Positions 49,651 to 64,000 of a stretch of 64,000 nucleotides of DNA are shown here, in pieces. The position numbers and the translations under genes were made by a program. The stretch is from Anisakis pegreffii (taxonomy: Eukaryota; Nematoda; Chromadorea; Rhabditida; Anisakidae). Positions within the stretch are counted from its first letter, which is position 1, and the number at the start of each line of letters is the position of its first letter. The notes below the pieces were generated by a model that saw nothing but the letters and a program-made list of their open reading frames with translations, searched no databases and was not told the DNA's origin. The stretch covers positions 62,001 through 126,000 of the forward strand of contig JAPYMA010000731.1 of the NCBI GenBank assembly GCA_035041965.1. The letters run 5' to 3'.

Positions 49651-52600
49651 TTCATAGACACTGAAGGGTAAGAAAAAGGAAGCAGCGAGATTTGCGTAAA
49701 CAATAAGGATTTCGATTGTTTCGAATGGATAATTGTAGTAACGATGAGGATGTATCAAAAATTTTTGGATATTACTGGATGCGATAAATATGTGTCCACC
49801 GCATTCATGTGTTGTCGAATAACGTCGTTAATGAGAGCAAAACAACAGCAACAATAACAAATTAGTCACGATATACGACTTGATTTATGTGCTTGATTGT
49901 GGTGATTTTGTTAAACTTTGTTGAGAATATTTCGCGGATTAGAAGCAATTTCTATCAGACTGACTGAAAACCGATAGAAAGCAGCAGATGCGAGAGAATT
50001 CACAAACAATTACATGCTTATTCTGTACATCTGATGCACTGCTTACATACTCATCTATCGAACGGAAGTCATCCTCAATAGGAATTCATTTCTCAGTAAA
50101 CATCCACCAACCACTCATATATCTCCTAACATAATCGTATGTCGTTGACCGAAAAAATACTGACAATAAGAGTTCGGAGTTCCTAATATCCCGAAAATCT
50201 TTTAAACAATAAACTGACTCACAATCAACCTCAATGCTTTAAGTTCCGGTGTGCCAATATGATCCAGTCAATTAGACCAAAAAGAGTATTTCTCAAATGG
50301 AATCCTTTCGGAAGAAAGAACCTCATCCATAAAGAACCTCAGATTCTGATTGTATGATCTTCTAACTGTGAGCAATAGATTTGGCTGTATTCACCTATAA
50401 GTTTGACTGTACATATTTGCTTGAAGTGAACTTAACGATCGCCTTATTCGTCGCGATGTTAGCTGCTCTCCTATACGATAGATACACGTTCGCACCTTTG
50501 CTTCAATCAACCAATAACTGTCACTATATTACCGTATTTAGTCATATTCACTGAGTAATATTCGTTATAAGCAGAGCCAGAGAACACATCATCAACACAC
50601 ACATTCTATTCCACCTGTCACTTCTACGTATGTTTCTCTCATAAGCGATGAATATACGCATTTTTATACTCTATCCCTCGTTTCATCGAACATAATCCGT
50701 ACTCCTCACATTAATACTAACAATATTATTATGATGAGTGATGACAAGTCAGTCAGTTTCTCTCGAAAACTAAAAATTCCTCAGTCATCTCAGTCAAGCT
50801 CGTTCCAAATCTCGTATTCACCGCCTCGTTTCCTCTCAATCATTCTCTTTTTGAATAAGCCTAAATCTTTTTCCAAATCATATTATATATCCGTTTGCAC
50901 TCACTCATCTGACACACAAATATTATTCTCATCGTCGTCATCATTCAATACTCTTCGAGGCACATCTATACCCAAGCAAAAGCAACCAACCAGCACTCAA
51001 CTCATCGTATAAAATCTCATCATCCAATTGCTAGTCGCAATCAACATTTTATATAATCATCTATAATAGACATTTATCAAATGAAATAATACATAAAAAT
51101 TCTTTTCTGCATTGCAAAGAATACGGTATTGCACTTTCCTCTCAATATATTTCGATAATATAATATATGAAATAATTTAATAGATCACTTGTGGATAGAT
51201 AGATGGTTGGATGGATGGATATTGCTTCAAAATCTATATGAGAATATATAAGTTTACGTACACACATAAACTATGCCTACTATTAATTTATAATATCATT
51301 TATATTATTCGATTTGAATTCCATAAGAATTTTCATGTCTGTTCATTACAATCCATTGCATGTGCTCAATTTCAGTTCATATTACGTTATGGAACGAAAT
51401 TACTTTTGAGCAAGACTTCAGATAAGAAAGAATATACTGTAGGTGGATGACATACAAAGTGTTCAGTTTGAATAATCCATATCGCCTGAGTAATGAAATC
51501 GATTCTGCACTATAAACACTAATCACAATAGTGATAACGACTGATACCTTATCGAGACTCAAACTTTCACGCAATCGACTAGCATGACAACTTCACACTA
51601 CACCTCAACCCCCTTCTCCATCTTCTCAACTCACACTCACCTAGAATATGTGGTCATCGGAAATTGAAAAGGCTTCCTCCTGCATAAAAGCTTGCAAACA
51701 TTCAAATCCAAATCCGAATCAACATGGTTAAGTCACATTCATAATATCTTCCCTATTCACGATAATATCACCAATCCCTCGGATAATGTCACCATAATGC
51801 GGTAAGTGATGATAATGGCTTCAAGTAGTGTTTGTTGTTTGTCTGTCAGATGGATATAAAATAAACAACAAAATTAAGTGAACATATGTGTTTCATCGTT
51901 TCAATCCGACGAAAACTGATCATTATGCTAATAATGTTATTATAACAATAATAACAACAATAATAAAGACAGCAGTAATCAATGTTAGAACAAACGACCT
52001 CATGTTGTATCGTTTTGTACTTGCATGAATATCATTATTAATGTCTTCCTATTACTATTATGTTACTGCTGTAATTATTATTATTATTGCTGCCCTCTTA
52101 TTATTGATACAATTATAATAGCAATGGAAGGAGTGCAGCTCAAGATAACAAGATATAAATGTCAACTTGAACATTATTTGATTTGTATGAGAGCGATTTG
52201 AATGATATGCCTTCGGTTTAATGATAATTAGCATATTTGATTGAATTTACCGATGATGTGGGTGAGTCGTTCTAATTGATGAAAATATTGAACAGACGAG
52301 AGGACGCTGGAAAACACTAACAGAAACTAGTTATCATGCATGGATACACCAAATGAATTCATCAAAACTTACTTTAAGAGTAAATACCAGTGAAAAATAT
52401 CTTATGCCGATTACCTAGTACATTGACTAATAGTACTCGTACTTTATAAGTTTCATACCATTATTTGTAAGTATCACAAGTGATATTTTTCAATTAGCAT
52501 AATTCCGATTGATTTGACCATAAAATTCAGTAGTCATCTATCCTGTCTCCCTTGATATTATTTCTGTTTTATTACGGTCAGTAAATTCGTTATCGTTATT

Positions 52601-54757
52601 CCCCAATAGATTCAAGAGAAGAGCAAACGGGATTAAATAAATTATTGCATTATCCATATCGTCTTGATATTCGGAGTGTTGTTGTATTATTACTGGTATT
52701 ATTATTACTATTATTACTATTCCTATCATTGTGCTTGTTCTATATTAATCAATTAGAAATGTACACAAATACACATAAAACACAAATTGAATAAGAGCTA
52801 TCAGCAATAAACTTGATTATAGATATCCATTATCCTCTCTGTTCCCTTGTAAGCCAAACACATATCCCCAAATAATAGGTCAACACAATCTGCTCTCGTA
52901 TAATAACCCCTCGTTACGAACCCTGATCGCTTTCAAAACCTCTTTACATCAGCCATCCTTATGCTTGTTTGTTTTACCCTATTATTGATGGTCATTGAGT
53001 TATGAGGAAGATTAGATTATACTATGATACTGAATATATACGTACGCACATACTACACACGTAAGCTGAATGAAGAATTGCTTTCCTTTGTTTTATTCAT
53101 TAATTATAATCTATAAACCAAATACTTCACGAGATCTGCTCAAAATCCTAAACATTTGTTTGGTTGATTTAATCTCAAGAACTTTTTGCTAAGAGAATCT
53201 TATGAAATTCTCATCAGTTCTTCAAGTCAGTCTCAAATGATCTATATATATCCATTGAATTTGTCCGATGAAGATGGATTCTCTCATCCTATTGAATTTA
53301 TCGGCGAATTTTTCCCGCACACTAATTTATTTCTGCACTAAATTTCATTCTGTTGAATTGTTGATTCGTTATCGCAAAAATTCTACAGAACTACTGCAAG
53401 CGAATAAAATTTTAGTTGCCTAGACAAAAATTTGAAATTCAGCTCTTTCAAGTTATCCATTCGATTCGAATGAAACAAAGTAAATTCATTTGATGCTTTC
53501 AGTGTTTTGGATTCTTAAGATTGAGCTTAATAATTGTACTGAATTGGAGTCGACGCAGTGAATTTGATCAAGTCATTGTGAGAAGAAATATTAACAAGTG
53601 ATAAATGATAAAGGTGTTGTGCTATTACACACTGGATGAAGTGGAATATATATTCGATCTGAAGAGAATGTTATGTAAATACCTACACAATGAGTCTTCA
53701 TTATTAATATGCTTACACTAAACCATAAGATGTACATATACCATAAGACAAATCATAAATCAACACCATAGAGTATTGGCTCCAGCTATGCGCCTTGCAA
53801 TTTATCATAATATCTTTCATTATCAGGACTTATCTTGCAGGTGCAGTAGCCTTGCCCGATGTAAGACTTATGCAAAGCTTATCGCTTTCAAACTAGCACC
53901 GTCACTTGTGCAGTAGTATGATTATAAATATATCTCCCCCGGGGCAACATCATCAAATTGTACTGATATCCGTCCTACTATGGAACCTTAAAAATGAGTG
54001 ATCCATAAACTATGATTTTGTAGATATTAACAAATCGCCTCTGGAAACATATGCTTATGACTAAGCTTCAATGACACATTCTTTAACACAGTTCTGGTTT
54101 GATTCCATAGATCTCGGTGATTTCAATTGTTTTCTGGGTCGACGGAATGGTCGCTCCCTCTCAGAACAATTATCATTCAGCGATAATGCAATATGATTTT
54201 AATCATAAGTTCAACGACTACCTATTCATCATCAAATAAACGGCATAACGAATAATTGCTGCTGTTGAAATGTTTCCATAACCTCTTTAACCTTTCTTCA
54301 ACCAGTATTTTATCAATCTTTAAATCATCATTATTCACTGAATGCTGTCTCTCATCCACCAATGAATTCTAATCAGCACAAATTTTCATATCGAAACAAA
54401 TCGCTATAAAATCTCTCAACTAACTGCCTGCTGCTTGCGATATGAAGAATGAAACTTATGAAATGTCATAAAGTTTTACGACAGAGATAATGCAGCAACA
54501 GGGTGCGTACTCAAAAAGACAATAAATAATTGCATTGAAGACGGAGAATTGATTCATTTCATGATGAAATGAACTGAACTGAAGAGGATTCAAGAAGAAT
54601 AGATCGCAAAAGATGACGGCGACCGTTGTCTTCATGTGACAAGAAGATACGTTGAGTTTTCATGTGTTGCTGTGTTTTCAAGGATGTTGTTGATTAATAT
54701 TATTAATATGATTAATAGTACGAGCAATCATAATGAATACGGTTAAAATGAATTTTT

Positions 54758-54767
54758 GCGGCGCCGC
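54758..54767. other. GC-only 10-bp palindrome
   Basis: GCGGCGCCGC, a perfect CpG-containing palindrome in otherwise very AT-rich DNA. Confidence 0.7.
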
Positions 54768-57700
54768 GCCTATAACATTAACGCATAAAATACGTTTATG
54801 TGCACACTTAATATGGAAAATGAATCAGCGGATAGATATGAAGAAATTTCTGAAAGAGACAAACGAAATGAACCCAGATAATATGTAATATGTATGTGTG
54901 TGTGGGTATGTTTCAAAAAGATTTTATTGTCGTCACATAACAGTTTTAGGTGATTTATTAACGTTTCATCGATATTATCAACATATGTTGTATATTTTCG
55001 CCCTATACTATGCGTGCATATCATCAAGAGAAATAGATTCGTTATCTGCAACCAAGTCATTCATTATCAATCATATGCCCTTTATGGAGAAAAATGCTCA
55101 CCGCATCGTATCATCATCATCCCACATCGTATTATAAAATTATTTCCAGTCCAGCCGTCCTTCCGCCTTACTCTTCTTTGTACCAGCCAGCTGGCTGCAT
55201 TTAACCAACCTAATATATCTATCTTCTCACTCCCTCCCTTCCCCGTCCCCCTTCAAGCCCTTGATTCTCTAAAATATCATCAGTATGACAGTTTGACAGT
55301 GACATATCTGTGTGATGATCGAAGTCGTCATATACATGAAAATAACATCAAATATGTTTCAGAGATACTATTATATCTTAAAACTAAACATTTAACTATG
55401 CCATTGTAGTAAGAACAGTTACAATTCACCATATCAATTCACAGCAAAAATTCTATGTGAATCTCTTCAAAGGATCTTGATTTTTCAGATATCTCATATA
55501 CTACACATTACAATCACTTCATTTACACATTACTCTATTTCATCCGATTATCATTCCGAACTATCACTAAAATCCTCAGTTAACCTGACTCCGTAATACT
55601 ATCACTGATATCATTTGTAATCTCAATGCACCAACAACAAATAAACGATTTGGGATTCGAGAAAGTTTACCGGAATCATTATTATTTTCATTCCACAACA
55701 CTTTCCGAATCCTACAATCAATTCATAACTGAATGCAGCCATGCCATGATATGCGCTGACCAATCATGAGTACTTAACAATAAATCCATTGGAATCTCAG
55801 TTATAGTTAATCCAATTTCACATTCACTCCGGTATTCACATGCAATTCATCGTTTATATGTGGCGTTGAACAAAGTGAAGCACGTCAGTGGATTACATCT
55901 GGACGCAGGCTCATACCGGCGCTCAGGTATCTACTAAACAAATACTGAGACTCATAGCGGTTCCCTGGAATCTGGCTCAGCTTAAGCCCAAGCCTGAATG
56001 CAGCCAATCGCTACACTTCACCCTTATCATCGCCACTGATCGCTCAGTGTTCCTTTATCGTATCTGATTCGAATCCATCCATCATCAGCATATTTCATTC
56101 TATCAAATCATATTCACTCATATTGAATATGCTCACTCTCACTGCACATATACACAGCAATATTACACTTGTATCTAAAGAATCGCATGCGCATGGTAAC
56201 TCAAAAATTTCAAATCAACAAACCAAAAAGTGTCATTTTATTGACAAATGTACTATCACTTCTATGCTGTTGGATTGCTACCACATATTACTACTATTCG
56301 AAATGCAAAACTCTACACTCCTAGTGGACAATATCGGGCGTTACATGAACTATGAACACGAAAAAGATGCACTGTTCCGATAAGCATGATGCCAGCCAGA
56401 CAACTAACTCAAAATCAACTCAGTGACATTTTGATGCGTTCACTTGATATTCTGATATCATGCTAAGCGATTTATCAATGTCATCAAGTCGGTGTGAATG
56501 ACACTGAATCATAAATAAAGCTTGCATAAATTCAAATTAAACATTCATTCACTCATTCATATCAATACGATGATCAAAGTGACGACGATTAAATTTTCAA
56601 AAATTCAAAAAGCTCTTGTTTACATCTGTAAAACTAGACGGACGACGCCAATTGCGACGCATTTTTGTCTTACAGAAAACACAACATAATAATTTGTTGG
56701 AAATGCTTTTTGTGATTAATTTTGATGTTTTTTCTTTTGCATTCGACAATTTCCCTCTTTTCTTCTTCTTCGTTGTGAGCGCAAGGAGCATTTGCAAACT
56801 TTTTCGAAAGCTTTTAAAGTCGTCATCGCTTCCCTTTCAATTCATCATCTTAAATTGTTTTTTTCATCATTTCTTTCTTTTGTTACTTAAATGAACATTT
56901 TTTCGCAGACGACGTAAATTCATCACGCACACACACATATACACTCAATTTTGTGATACTCATCCAATAAATGATAAATTGCGCTTCTTTACTCTCATTC
57001 GCCTTATACATTCGACTTTTTTGTTGGATTGCATGAATTACTGAAACAAAAATGTGTACAGTCGATGAAGTGGTACAAATGGAATAATTGAGATTTGGCT
57101 AATTTCTATTTTGGTTTTTCGCATCTGCTCTTTTTTCTTTGCTGGTTCACTTCAACAAATACAAATACAACAAAACAAAATGATTACATTGCTAGTCTCA
57201 TTCACATCATTATTATGAGAAAATCACTTAAGTCATCAGTTGTGATCAAGTGAACAATTTTATGATCAATCATTGATTGACGCATATCTTTTGATGTGAT
57301 CACAAAGTCAATTCACCTTAATTAAATCAACACTAAATCATTCTAGCCATCGTCCAATTAACATACCTATATGCACTCTTCATATGCCATCCATCCGACA
57401 GACACAATATTAACATATTACACAAAAGTACTATCTGTAGTATTTTTCAATCTATAGTATCCGTTGGTTTTTTTATTGTTTTCAGAATACTGTACCGATA
57501 CGATATTATGTCTATGATTAAGAATAAGAAACTTTAAGAAATCATTTCAACAACTGCCGATGTTCAATGAAGATTACGCAATATTATTTAATGATGGTAG
57601 GTATTCTGATGAACTCTTTCAATACAAATGCCATCTCGCAGTCATAATTTGATTAAATTCTCCATTTGTTAAATAATTTCATCTCACCATTAATGTCATT

Positions 57701-57862
57701 ACCAATAATAATTGTGATTATAATTGGATACAATAAATCAGTGATAATAATTCGTTGATTTCATTTAATTGTATTTTCTCATTCACAACCTCAAAGCACA
57801 CAAATACACATCAACTAATACATCGTAACCGATCACGGAATGCAACGAGTTGCTGCCATACG

Positions 57863-57957
57863 GAATCGCCCGTTCCTAGAAATCGCCCTCTCGTGGAAAT
57901 CGCTTATTTCTTAGAATCGTCATTCTCTTGAAATCGCTCTTTGCTTGTTTATTGCCT
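57863..57957. repeat. degenerate 17-18 bp tandem repeat, five units
   Basis: Five units each start with (A)AATCG(C/T) and end in TAG, TGG or TTG, for example AAATCGCCCTCTCGTGG. Spacing is 16-18 bp. The units are richer in C than their surroundings. Confidence 0.75.
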
Positions 57958-58099
57958 AACGTTACTCAATCTCAATGACTGAATAGCATTCGTTACTCTA
58001 AGCATAATATATGATCAATCAAACAAAGTCCAACAATAACAACAGCGTCAACATTACGAAATGCTTAATGCTACGTTCTTAATTGAACTCTTTTACACT

Positions 58100-58157
58100 C
58101 AGAACAAATTCACTTTTTAAATTCAGAACAAATTTTAAGCTCAACCCAGAACAAATT
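58100..58157. repeat. three spaced copies of CAGAACAAATT
   Basis: Copies at 58100-58110, 58124-58134 and 58147-58157, spaced 24 and 23 bp apart, about 140 bp after the 17-18 bp tandem repeat. Confidence 0.75.
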
Positions 58158-61100
58158 CATTTCACCTTCATTCTTGTTGCATCAACAAAATTTTAAACTG
58201 TTCCAATCATCTCAAATTGAATTGTTGAAGCACACATTGATGAAAGTTACATATTTATATTTACATTTCTACATTCAATCGCGGCCATTTTTTGGCATGT
58301 TATCCTTATAATCAACGTCGGTGTTCATTAGTTTATGACTATCATCATCATGGTTACTTCGATCATTATTATCAGTATCATACATGATCACACACTTATT
58401 CCTCACTGATCACAAACCAGTCAGTACATCGAAAATCCGATATCTTAAGATTTTAAAACCGTATCTCGTGAAGAGAGCGATTGAAAAGACAGTAAATGTA
58501 AATAGAGTAATCTGAGATTTTCAAGTGCTACTGTAATTCTAGGTAATATTAGGTACAGTAATTCTATATTCATAATTTGCACTGTTAGTTGACATTCTTG
58601 TTGGCATCGTCACAATGTTCATCGACCGTATGAAAGAGGGAAGAAAGCAAACCCGCAAAAGATATTCTGCGAGTGAATGACCGCAAAAAAACGGTGGAAA
58701 TTAAGATGAGTTGAGCCCCGCTGTGATGGCTCTCATTCGAATGAACATTTCGACTGTGCGCATATAGAAACGCTGGATGATTTTGGACACATACTGAGCA
58801 CAAGACACAATGAAGAGAATTATAACAAAAGCAATAACAGTAATAATAACAATACAATAACACTAGCAATAATACCAAAACGCTCGTAATGAGTCAATTC
58901 TTTCGGTGTTTTATTCATCCATCCATGCGCTGATGCATCCAGAACAACAACTAAACTGATGCAAACGGAACTTTCAATTCGATACATCTTTCAAAAGTTA
59001 CCAATTTCATCGCAGTTTCTCAAAATCATTTGACAGATAACAACTAAACATCGCAAAGTTACTCCCGAAATTGTGGTCTCCTTAAATACGAAACGAGATT
59101 TTTCACATAATTGGTTGGTATTTATTTCACATATTCGACTGATATTTATGCCTGGAACTGAGGTTCAACAACCACAAATGTGCTAGTGATTTCTGCTGAG
59201 ATTTTCAGATTTTCGCAGCTACAAAATGCGATAATTCCCCTCGTTTTTGAAACATCACCTCGTAATCGTTTCTTCTTTGCGACAAATTGAGTAAGAGGAC
59301 GGATGGTTTCAAAGTAATATATTGAGTAATAAATTTGCAATTAAAATTAAACGAATCAGCAATCATCAGTAATGTGACCTTGTATTAAATTTCTATCAGT
59401 TTATGTCATGCATTTATTTATTTATTTATGTTCATTGTCTATTCACTTTATAATATATGTTTGATTATCTATCTATCCACATGTATCTCTGTATTCACAG
59501 ACACTCAGATATGTTTGAGCATAAATAATTTTATTAGACTCATTTATTAAAGGAGCCGCATCACTGAATCCCTCAAACTTACAGAATCAAATTGTTTTTA
59601 TCGAGTAATTCTATGAAGTGACTAGAGGTCGAAGAAATAACCACTGTCGGAAATCACTTACACTAATCATCATCTTCTGCGAGCTGTGTGGTGCGAAGTG
59701 AAACGGTAATAAAGATGATTCGAAGAGATAAATTCAAAAAATTTTAAATTTAGACCAACTGAACACGAATTATACTGTTAACATAGTGAATTATCCGTTA
59801 ATGATGGCTTTTTACTCACAATCAGATAAATGACTTAGTTAATGTACGCCTAAATGTTCTCTTTTGCAATGGTTGAGAGAAACATTTCGTTGGAATTAAA
59901 TGAACTAACTACTCATCGAAGAAGTTTAAACGGCTTATCCGCACATCATCTAACGAAGACACAAATAACACTGTCAAAAAACCGTTAAAGTCATCTAACA
60001 GACTACGCGATGTATACTTATGATGATTTTGAAAATCCCTATCCATGTGATTGTTTCAAATCATTTGCCATTCATATTTGCCATAAGAACTGAATATTTT
60101 GAAAGGTATTCTTTCTATCATTTACATCCAATGAATCCGTTTTCTAGCTTCAATCAAATGAGCAGTTGGACATTCTAAGAATACATGTTTTCCGGTACAA
60201 TCCTCAAACAGTTTTGGAAATGACACATTACTCATTAAATCTCATTGAAATCATCATACCTTCTGAATTCTATTCATTATGAATCCACAATATTTGGTGC
60301 TCATACAAGAATACATCTTTCTTCAAAATACATCTGTAAAATAGTTCAGTCAAAAGCATTCACAATTGCTCCTCATTGAAGCAACAAGCTTCTTGTTCAA
60401 ATGAAATTATTTGATCCCCTATCGTAATGACACAACACAAAATGGTTGAAATCGAATGTTTTAGGAAAGAAGGAGCATTATCCATCGTTAATATATTTTA
60501 TGCGATTTTTACTCATTAGTATTTCACCATAAAGCAATTTTCCTCATTTTGTGCAATGAATTCAAATATAAATAACACTCACTCACTCGCATACAACATC
60601 TAATCATAAATAGATGAATTACTAAAGCAAATTAAAATGTTCTCTTTCATTATCATCACCATCATCAACATTATTCCGTCTCATCATCCCATTCGTCTTT
60701 ATCTCATTCATTTACCGATTGATTCTTTTATTATTCATTTGCACTGTTTATAGTTCAACAACTGAACAAGTAATATTATATGACCATATTATGTTTTATA
60801 TCGTATGTCTTTCCTTTTATTCTTCACATTATTTTGATTTCTTCTTATTTTTCGATTTGTTTTCACCGACCGACCCAACATTACCCATTCAACTCAATCG
60901 TGCACTCGGCTTCATATTGCGGCACTCGTTTATCCTCCTCATTGCATTCAATCTCTGCTCTCTTAATACTTCGTCTTCCTTCACATATTATAATATGGGA
61001 TAAAAAGATGAAAAGCACCAGCCGACTGCAAGCTAGCTAGTATTATTGCCAGCCGCATTGCCCGCTTTGTCAGATTGTCAGTCGAAAGTTCTAAAGTTCC

Positions 61101-61710
61101 GATAGGGACCCACTGCAATCAATCATCTCAATCATCTTGATTCTATTCATCATTGTCATCGTGATCGCGATCTGATCTGATCTGATCCACACTGATCTAA
61201 CAATCGATCGATCATATGCACTGTAGTACAGCCCAACAAATCGACAAATCATTTCTCGATTGAGCGAGAGACAGTGAAAGCTGCTTAAGCTGTTGAATTG
61301 TTCCAATTGTTATCTAATATGCAGTTTCAGTTTCATTCCCATTTCTTGTTCATACATTATTATGTTTTGCTAAACTCCGTTAGATAAGTATTCTGTTACA
61401 AACTAAAAAACCCAGCGGTTATCTTCACTCACGATATCCCGCAATACCATCTTAAATATAAACTAACCACCATCACTAACTAATAATAAGATAATTTTGT
61501 GCTTTTTTCTGTTATTTCTTCCCTTTCACTTAAGAGGCAACAGTCAGTAACAATTCGCTAATAGTAATCGTCAAATTTCACTCTGATCTTTAATACTGTC
61601 ACTCTGTCACATCTCATGTCATCGCCTAACCAGAGAACAAAATGCTAGACTAGAATAGAAGGGAACACTGGAGCAGACTGTTTTGTTGGTGAACAGCAAA
61701 TGGAATGAAA

Positions 61711-61735
61711 GGATGGATGGATGGATGGACGGATC
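61711..61735. repeat. GGAT microsatellite
   Basis: About six GGAT units, one changed to GGAC. Confidence 0.9.
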
Positions 61736-64000
61736 GATAGATGTGGTGGATTAACTCGGATAAACCAATGAAGAGTCAGTCAGTTTGTTTGATCGTAGAA
61801 GGATACCGACGACATCAAATACACACACACAGATCTACATTCAAAATATAAGAATGAAACCATATGATATAACAACTCACTGAAACAGATGAATAAATGC
61901 ATCATCAGCGCTTACAAAATATCTCTCGTGTTAATCTCTGTTGCTCTCATATCATTTAAAATTTTGACGTTGTCCTCACAACAACTCGTTTTAATATTAT
62001 TACAGCACTGATTTTGTCTCATCTCACCGACTACACAACATCGCCGTCACTCACTCACACAAACACTATGAATATGAAACCTACATATGACATATTAAAC
62101 AACAATGTAACAAACTTGAAGTGACCTTTTGCAACAGTTTTAATTTCTAAATCATTTCGAAATGACTTCACTTCACTTCATTTTCACTTAAAATTTGTTC
62201 GCATCCATTCACTACTTTTAACGAAATCTTCAAATTGATCTAGTTCACATTAGTCAAGATTTAGTCCATAATAATATTGAGGATCAATTCTTCATTCTGT
62301 TTTGCCGGTTATTAGCGAATGAAGCAATGCTATTTCAAGGAGTAATGAATATGAAACGGATATGAATTTCCAAACTAATAACAGTGATGCTGATAATGAC
62401 AATGATACTGATAATGATCTTACAATGGCTGAATTAACGTTAGCTGATTGCAAGTGTCACCAATTAGAGGGCAATTTTACAGCTGCGTTCCTCCCGAGAT
62501 CACTTCTAGAAGCGAAAACCATTCTTAGTTGTTAAACGCAGCTTCTGAAAGCTTAGTAATCCTACAGAAACAATACACATATGCCCTTACATATTTTCAT
62601 ATGAGAATTTGCATTACACTTAACCACTGTATCATGGAACGGAAACAGACTAGTAATGATAAAATGACTAGAAAATTAAGCTGTTATCTGCAGTGATAAG
62701 AGGCGCTGTGCTCTACCCAACCATCCGTAAAATATCAACCATCCAATCACAAAATACTTAATTTGATACAATAATATGAACAAACCAAAAAGTTTCAAAA
62801 AATTTCTTGCGTTTAAAGATTAATCCCCAGGTTTTGACTAGATCCAGTGATGAAACTTTGATATATTTAGCATATATAAATGTATGCAATTAAATATGTA
62901 GTTGATATAATTAATGAAATCGCTTATTTGCTAAAAAACTTAACTAAAAAGTATTTCATATCTTATTTACAGACGACGCACGTAAATAAATCTTATTGGG
63001 GCGTGGCTGTTTCCAGTAATGCTCTTCTCATGTTAGACACACACAACTCGCAGACACACAGGTAGGTATGTGTAATGCAGACGTCAAGAGTGTGAACACA
63101 ACAAACGCGAGTAGACGAAAAGGACGAGTGAGAAATAGCACGACGAATGTAAATCCTCATCAATATCGAACGAATATGATAGGCTATTTATCATAATCGG
63201 TATACGGTAATAATACGCATGTCGAATCATTGAAGAGAGGTACGTACTCTAACGCGCACAAACAGAGAGACAGCGATGCGAGGAGCCGTTCGTGGAAGGA
63301 AGGAAACTTCGAATGGAATAACGATTTAACCAGATATCTGTTGCATCCGATGAGGTTTAAATAATTTCAGCGACAACCTGGACAGACTGACTAGGTAATA
63401 ATAAACTCCATCAGACAAAGTAATGTGTTTCTGGAGCTATTTTGAAGATTTTCTTCATTCAAGTCAAGCAATGAATTCTCAGAAATACCACATCGCAATG
63501 ATATCAGCAGGGTAGAGGTGGTCCTTAAGTTTATTTAGACTCAGGAACACTTATTGCTTTTGCCGGGTCAATTCATCGCACAGGTACTACTGACTGATCA
63601 ATTTAATTGTATGAATCAGTGCAACAGCTCATTCATCCTACAATTGGTATAACCGTTGAAAGTTTCGCTTGAATGAATTTGCTCCTAACTCATCGTTTTC
63701 GTACTCATCATCACATCATGACAGTCAATCGATAATCACTACTCCGATCACAGATCATCACCTCAAAAAGGCGCAATCTCGCGAGACATATCGTGAATCT
63801 GCTCAAACGAAGCATCAAAATTGCTCACGGAAATTTCTCACGTTAACCTAGAATGGAAAAAAATACTGTCCTAACATACTCGTATAATCATGAAACTGCA
63901 TAGCATACTTGCCTATGTGCCCATATAATAAAAGTCGATTGTAAATGATTCAAATTATGGTTTAAAAAATCGAAAAATGCATTATAGCGCCTAAGACTTT

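Larger units (their letters stand above)
39437..64000. other. 24.5-kb gene-free stretch upstream of the visible SALL exons
   Basis: No exon I can support on either strand. It should contain the missing SALL 5' exon(s), the promoter and perhaps distal enhancers. It is AT-rich, with ATT/AAT, GGAT and CATC microsatellites, a 17-18 bp tandem repeat (57863-57957), a three-copy 11-bp motif (58100-58157), a GC-richer patch (55862-55995) and a GCGGCGCCGC palindrome (54758-54767). A single ATG-initiated frame at 43878-43642 (minus) is the most protein-like of the short frames but has no recognisable relative. Confidence 0.55.

Noticed and set aside
55014..55409. 131-codon plus-strand frame
   Set aside because: Non-ATG start, no domain, composition like the surrounding AT-rich DNA.
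1..64000. tRNA, rRNA, known microRNA, spliced-leader, CRISPR or viral sequences
   Set aside because: No tRNA B-box with matching arms, no let-7, lin-4 or miR-1-type mature sequence, no regular repeat-spacer array and no viral gene was seen by eye; a tRNA or covariance-model scan would settle the RNA genes.

Overview
The window is eukaryotic, AT-rich and intron-rich, and the two genes that can be read point to a nematode. Both lie on the minus strand and both are split into short exons joined by GT..AG introns, mostly with a TTTCAG-type acceptor. One gives a protein closely resembling the nematode immunoglobulin-family cell-surface protein RIG-5. The other gives a spalt-like (SALL / SEM-4) zinc-finger transcription factor. 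I cannot place the species more precisely from the sequence alone.

Layout. 1-7437: no gene recognised. 7438-16808 (minus): rig-5, rebuilt here from 12 exons whose reading phases all agree, giving 433 residues: signal peptide, three Ig domains, an acidic linker and a short hydrophobic tail typical of a GPI-attachment signal. 16809-28850: about 12 kb with no gene recognised, containing a perfect 28-bp inverted repeat at 24477-24544. 28934-39436 (minus): the SALL gene, 13 consecutive phase-consistent exons giving 1427 residues to the stop codon; at least one 5' exon with the start codon is missing or unrecognised. 39437-64000: about 24.5 kb upstream of the visible SALL exons with no gene recognised, only simple repeats and a few short repeated motifs.

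The two genes probably do not act in one pathway in the biochemical sense: one is a neuronal/epidermal surface recognition molecule (DIP family), the other a nuclear regulator of cell fate. Long gene-free flanks around a developmental transcription factor are often regulatory, which is an inference here. No bacterial-type system, CRISPR array, intact transposon, virus, rRNA or tRNA gene was found. The most useful results are the two complete exon models, a CtBP-type PIDLSRK motif in the SALL protein, a possible secreted versus GPI-anchored switch at the end of rig-5, a 240-bp duplication shared by adjacent SALL introns, and the perfect hairpin at 24.5 kb.
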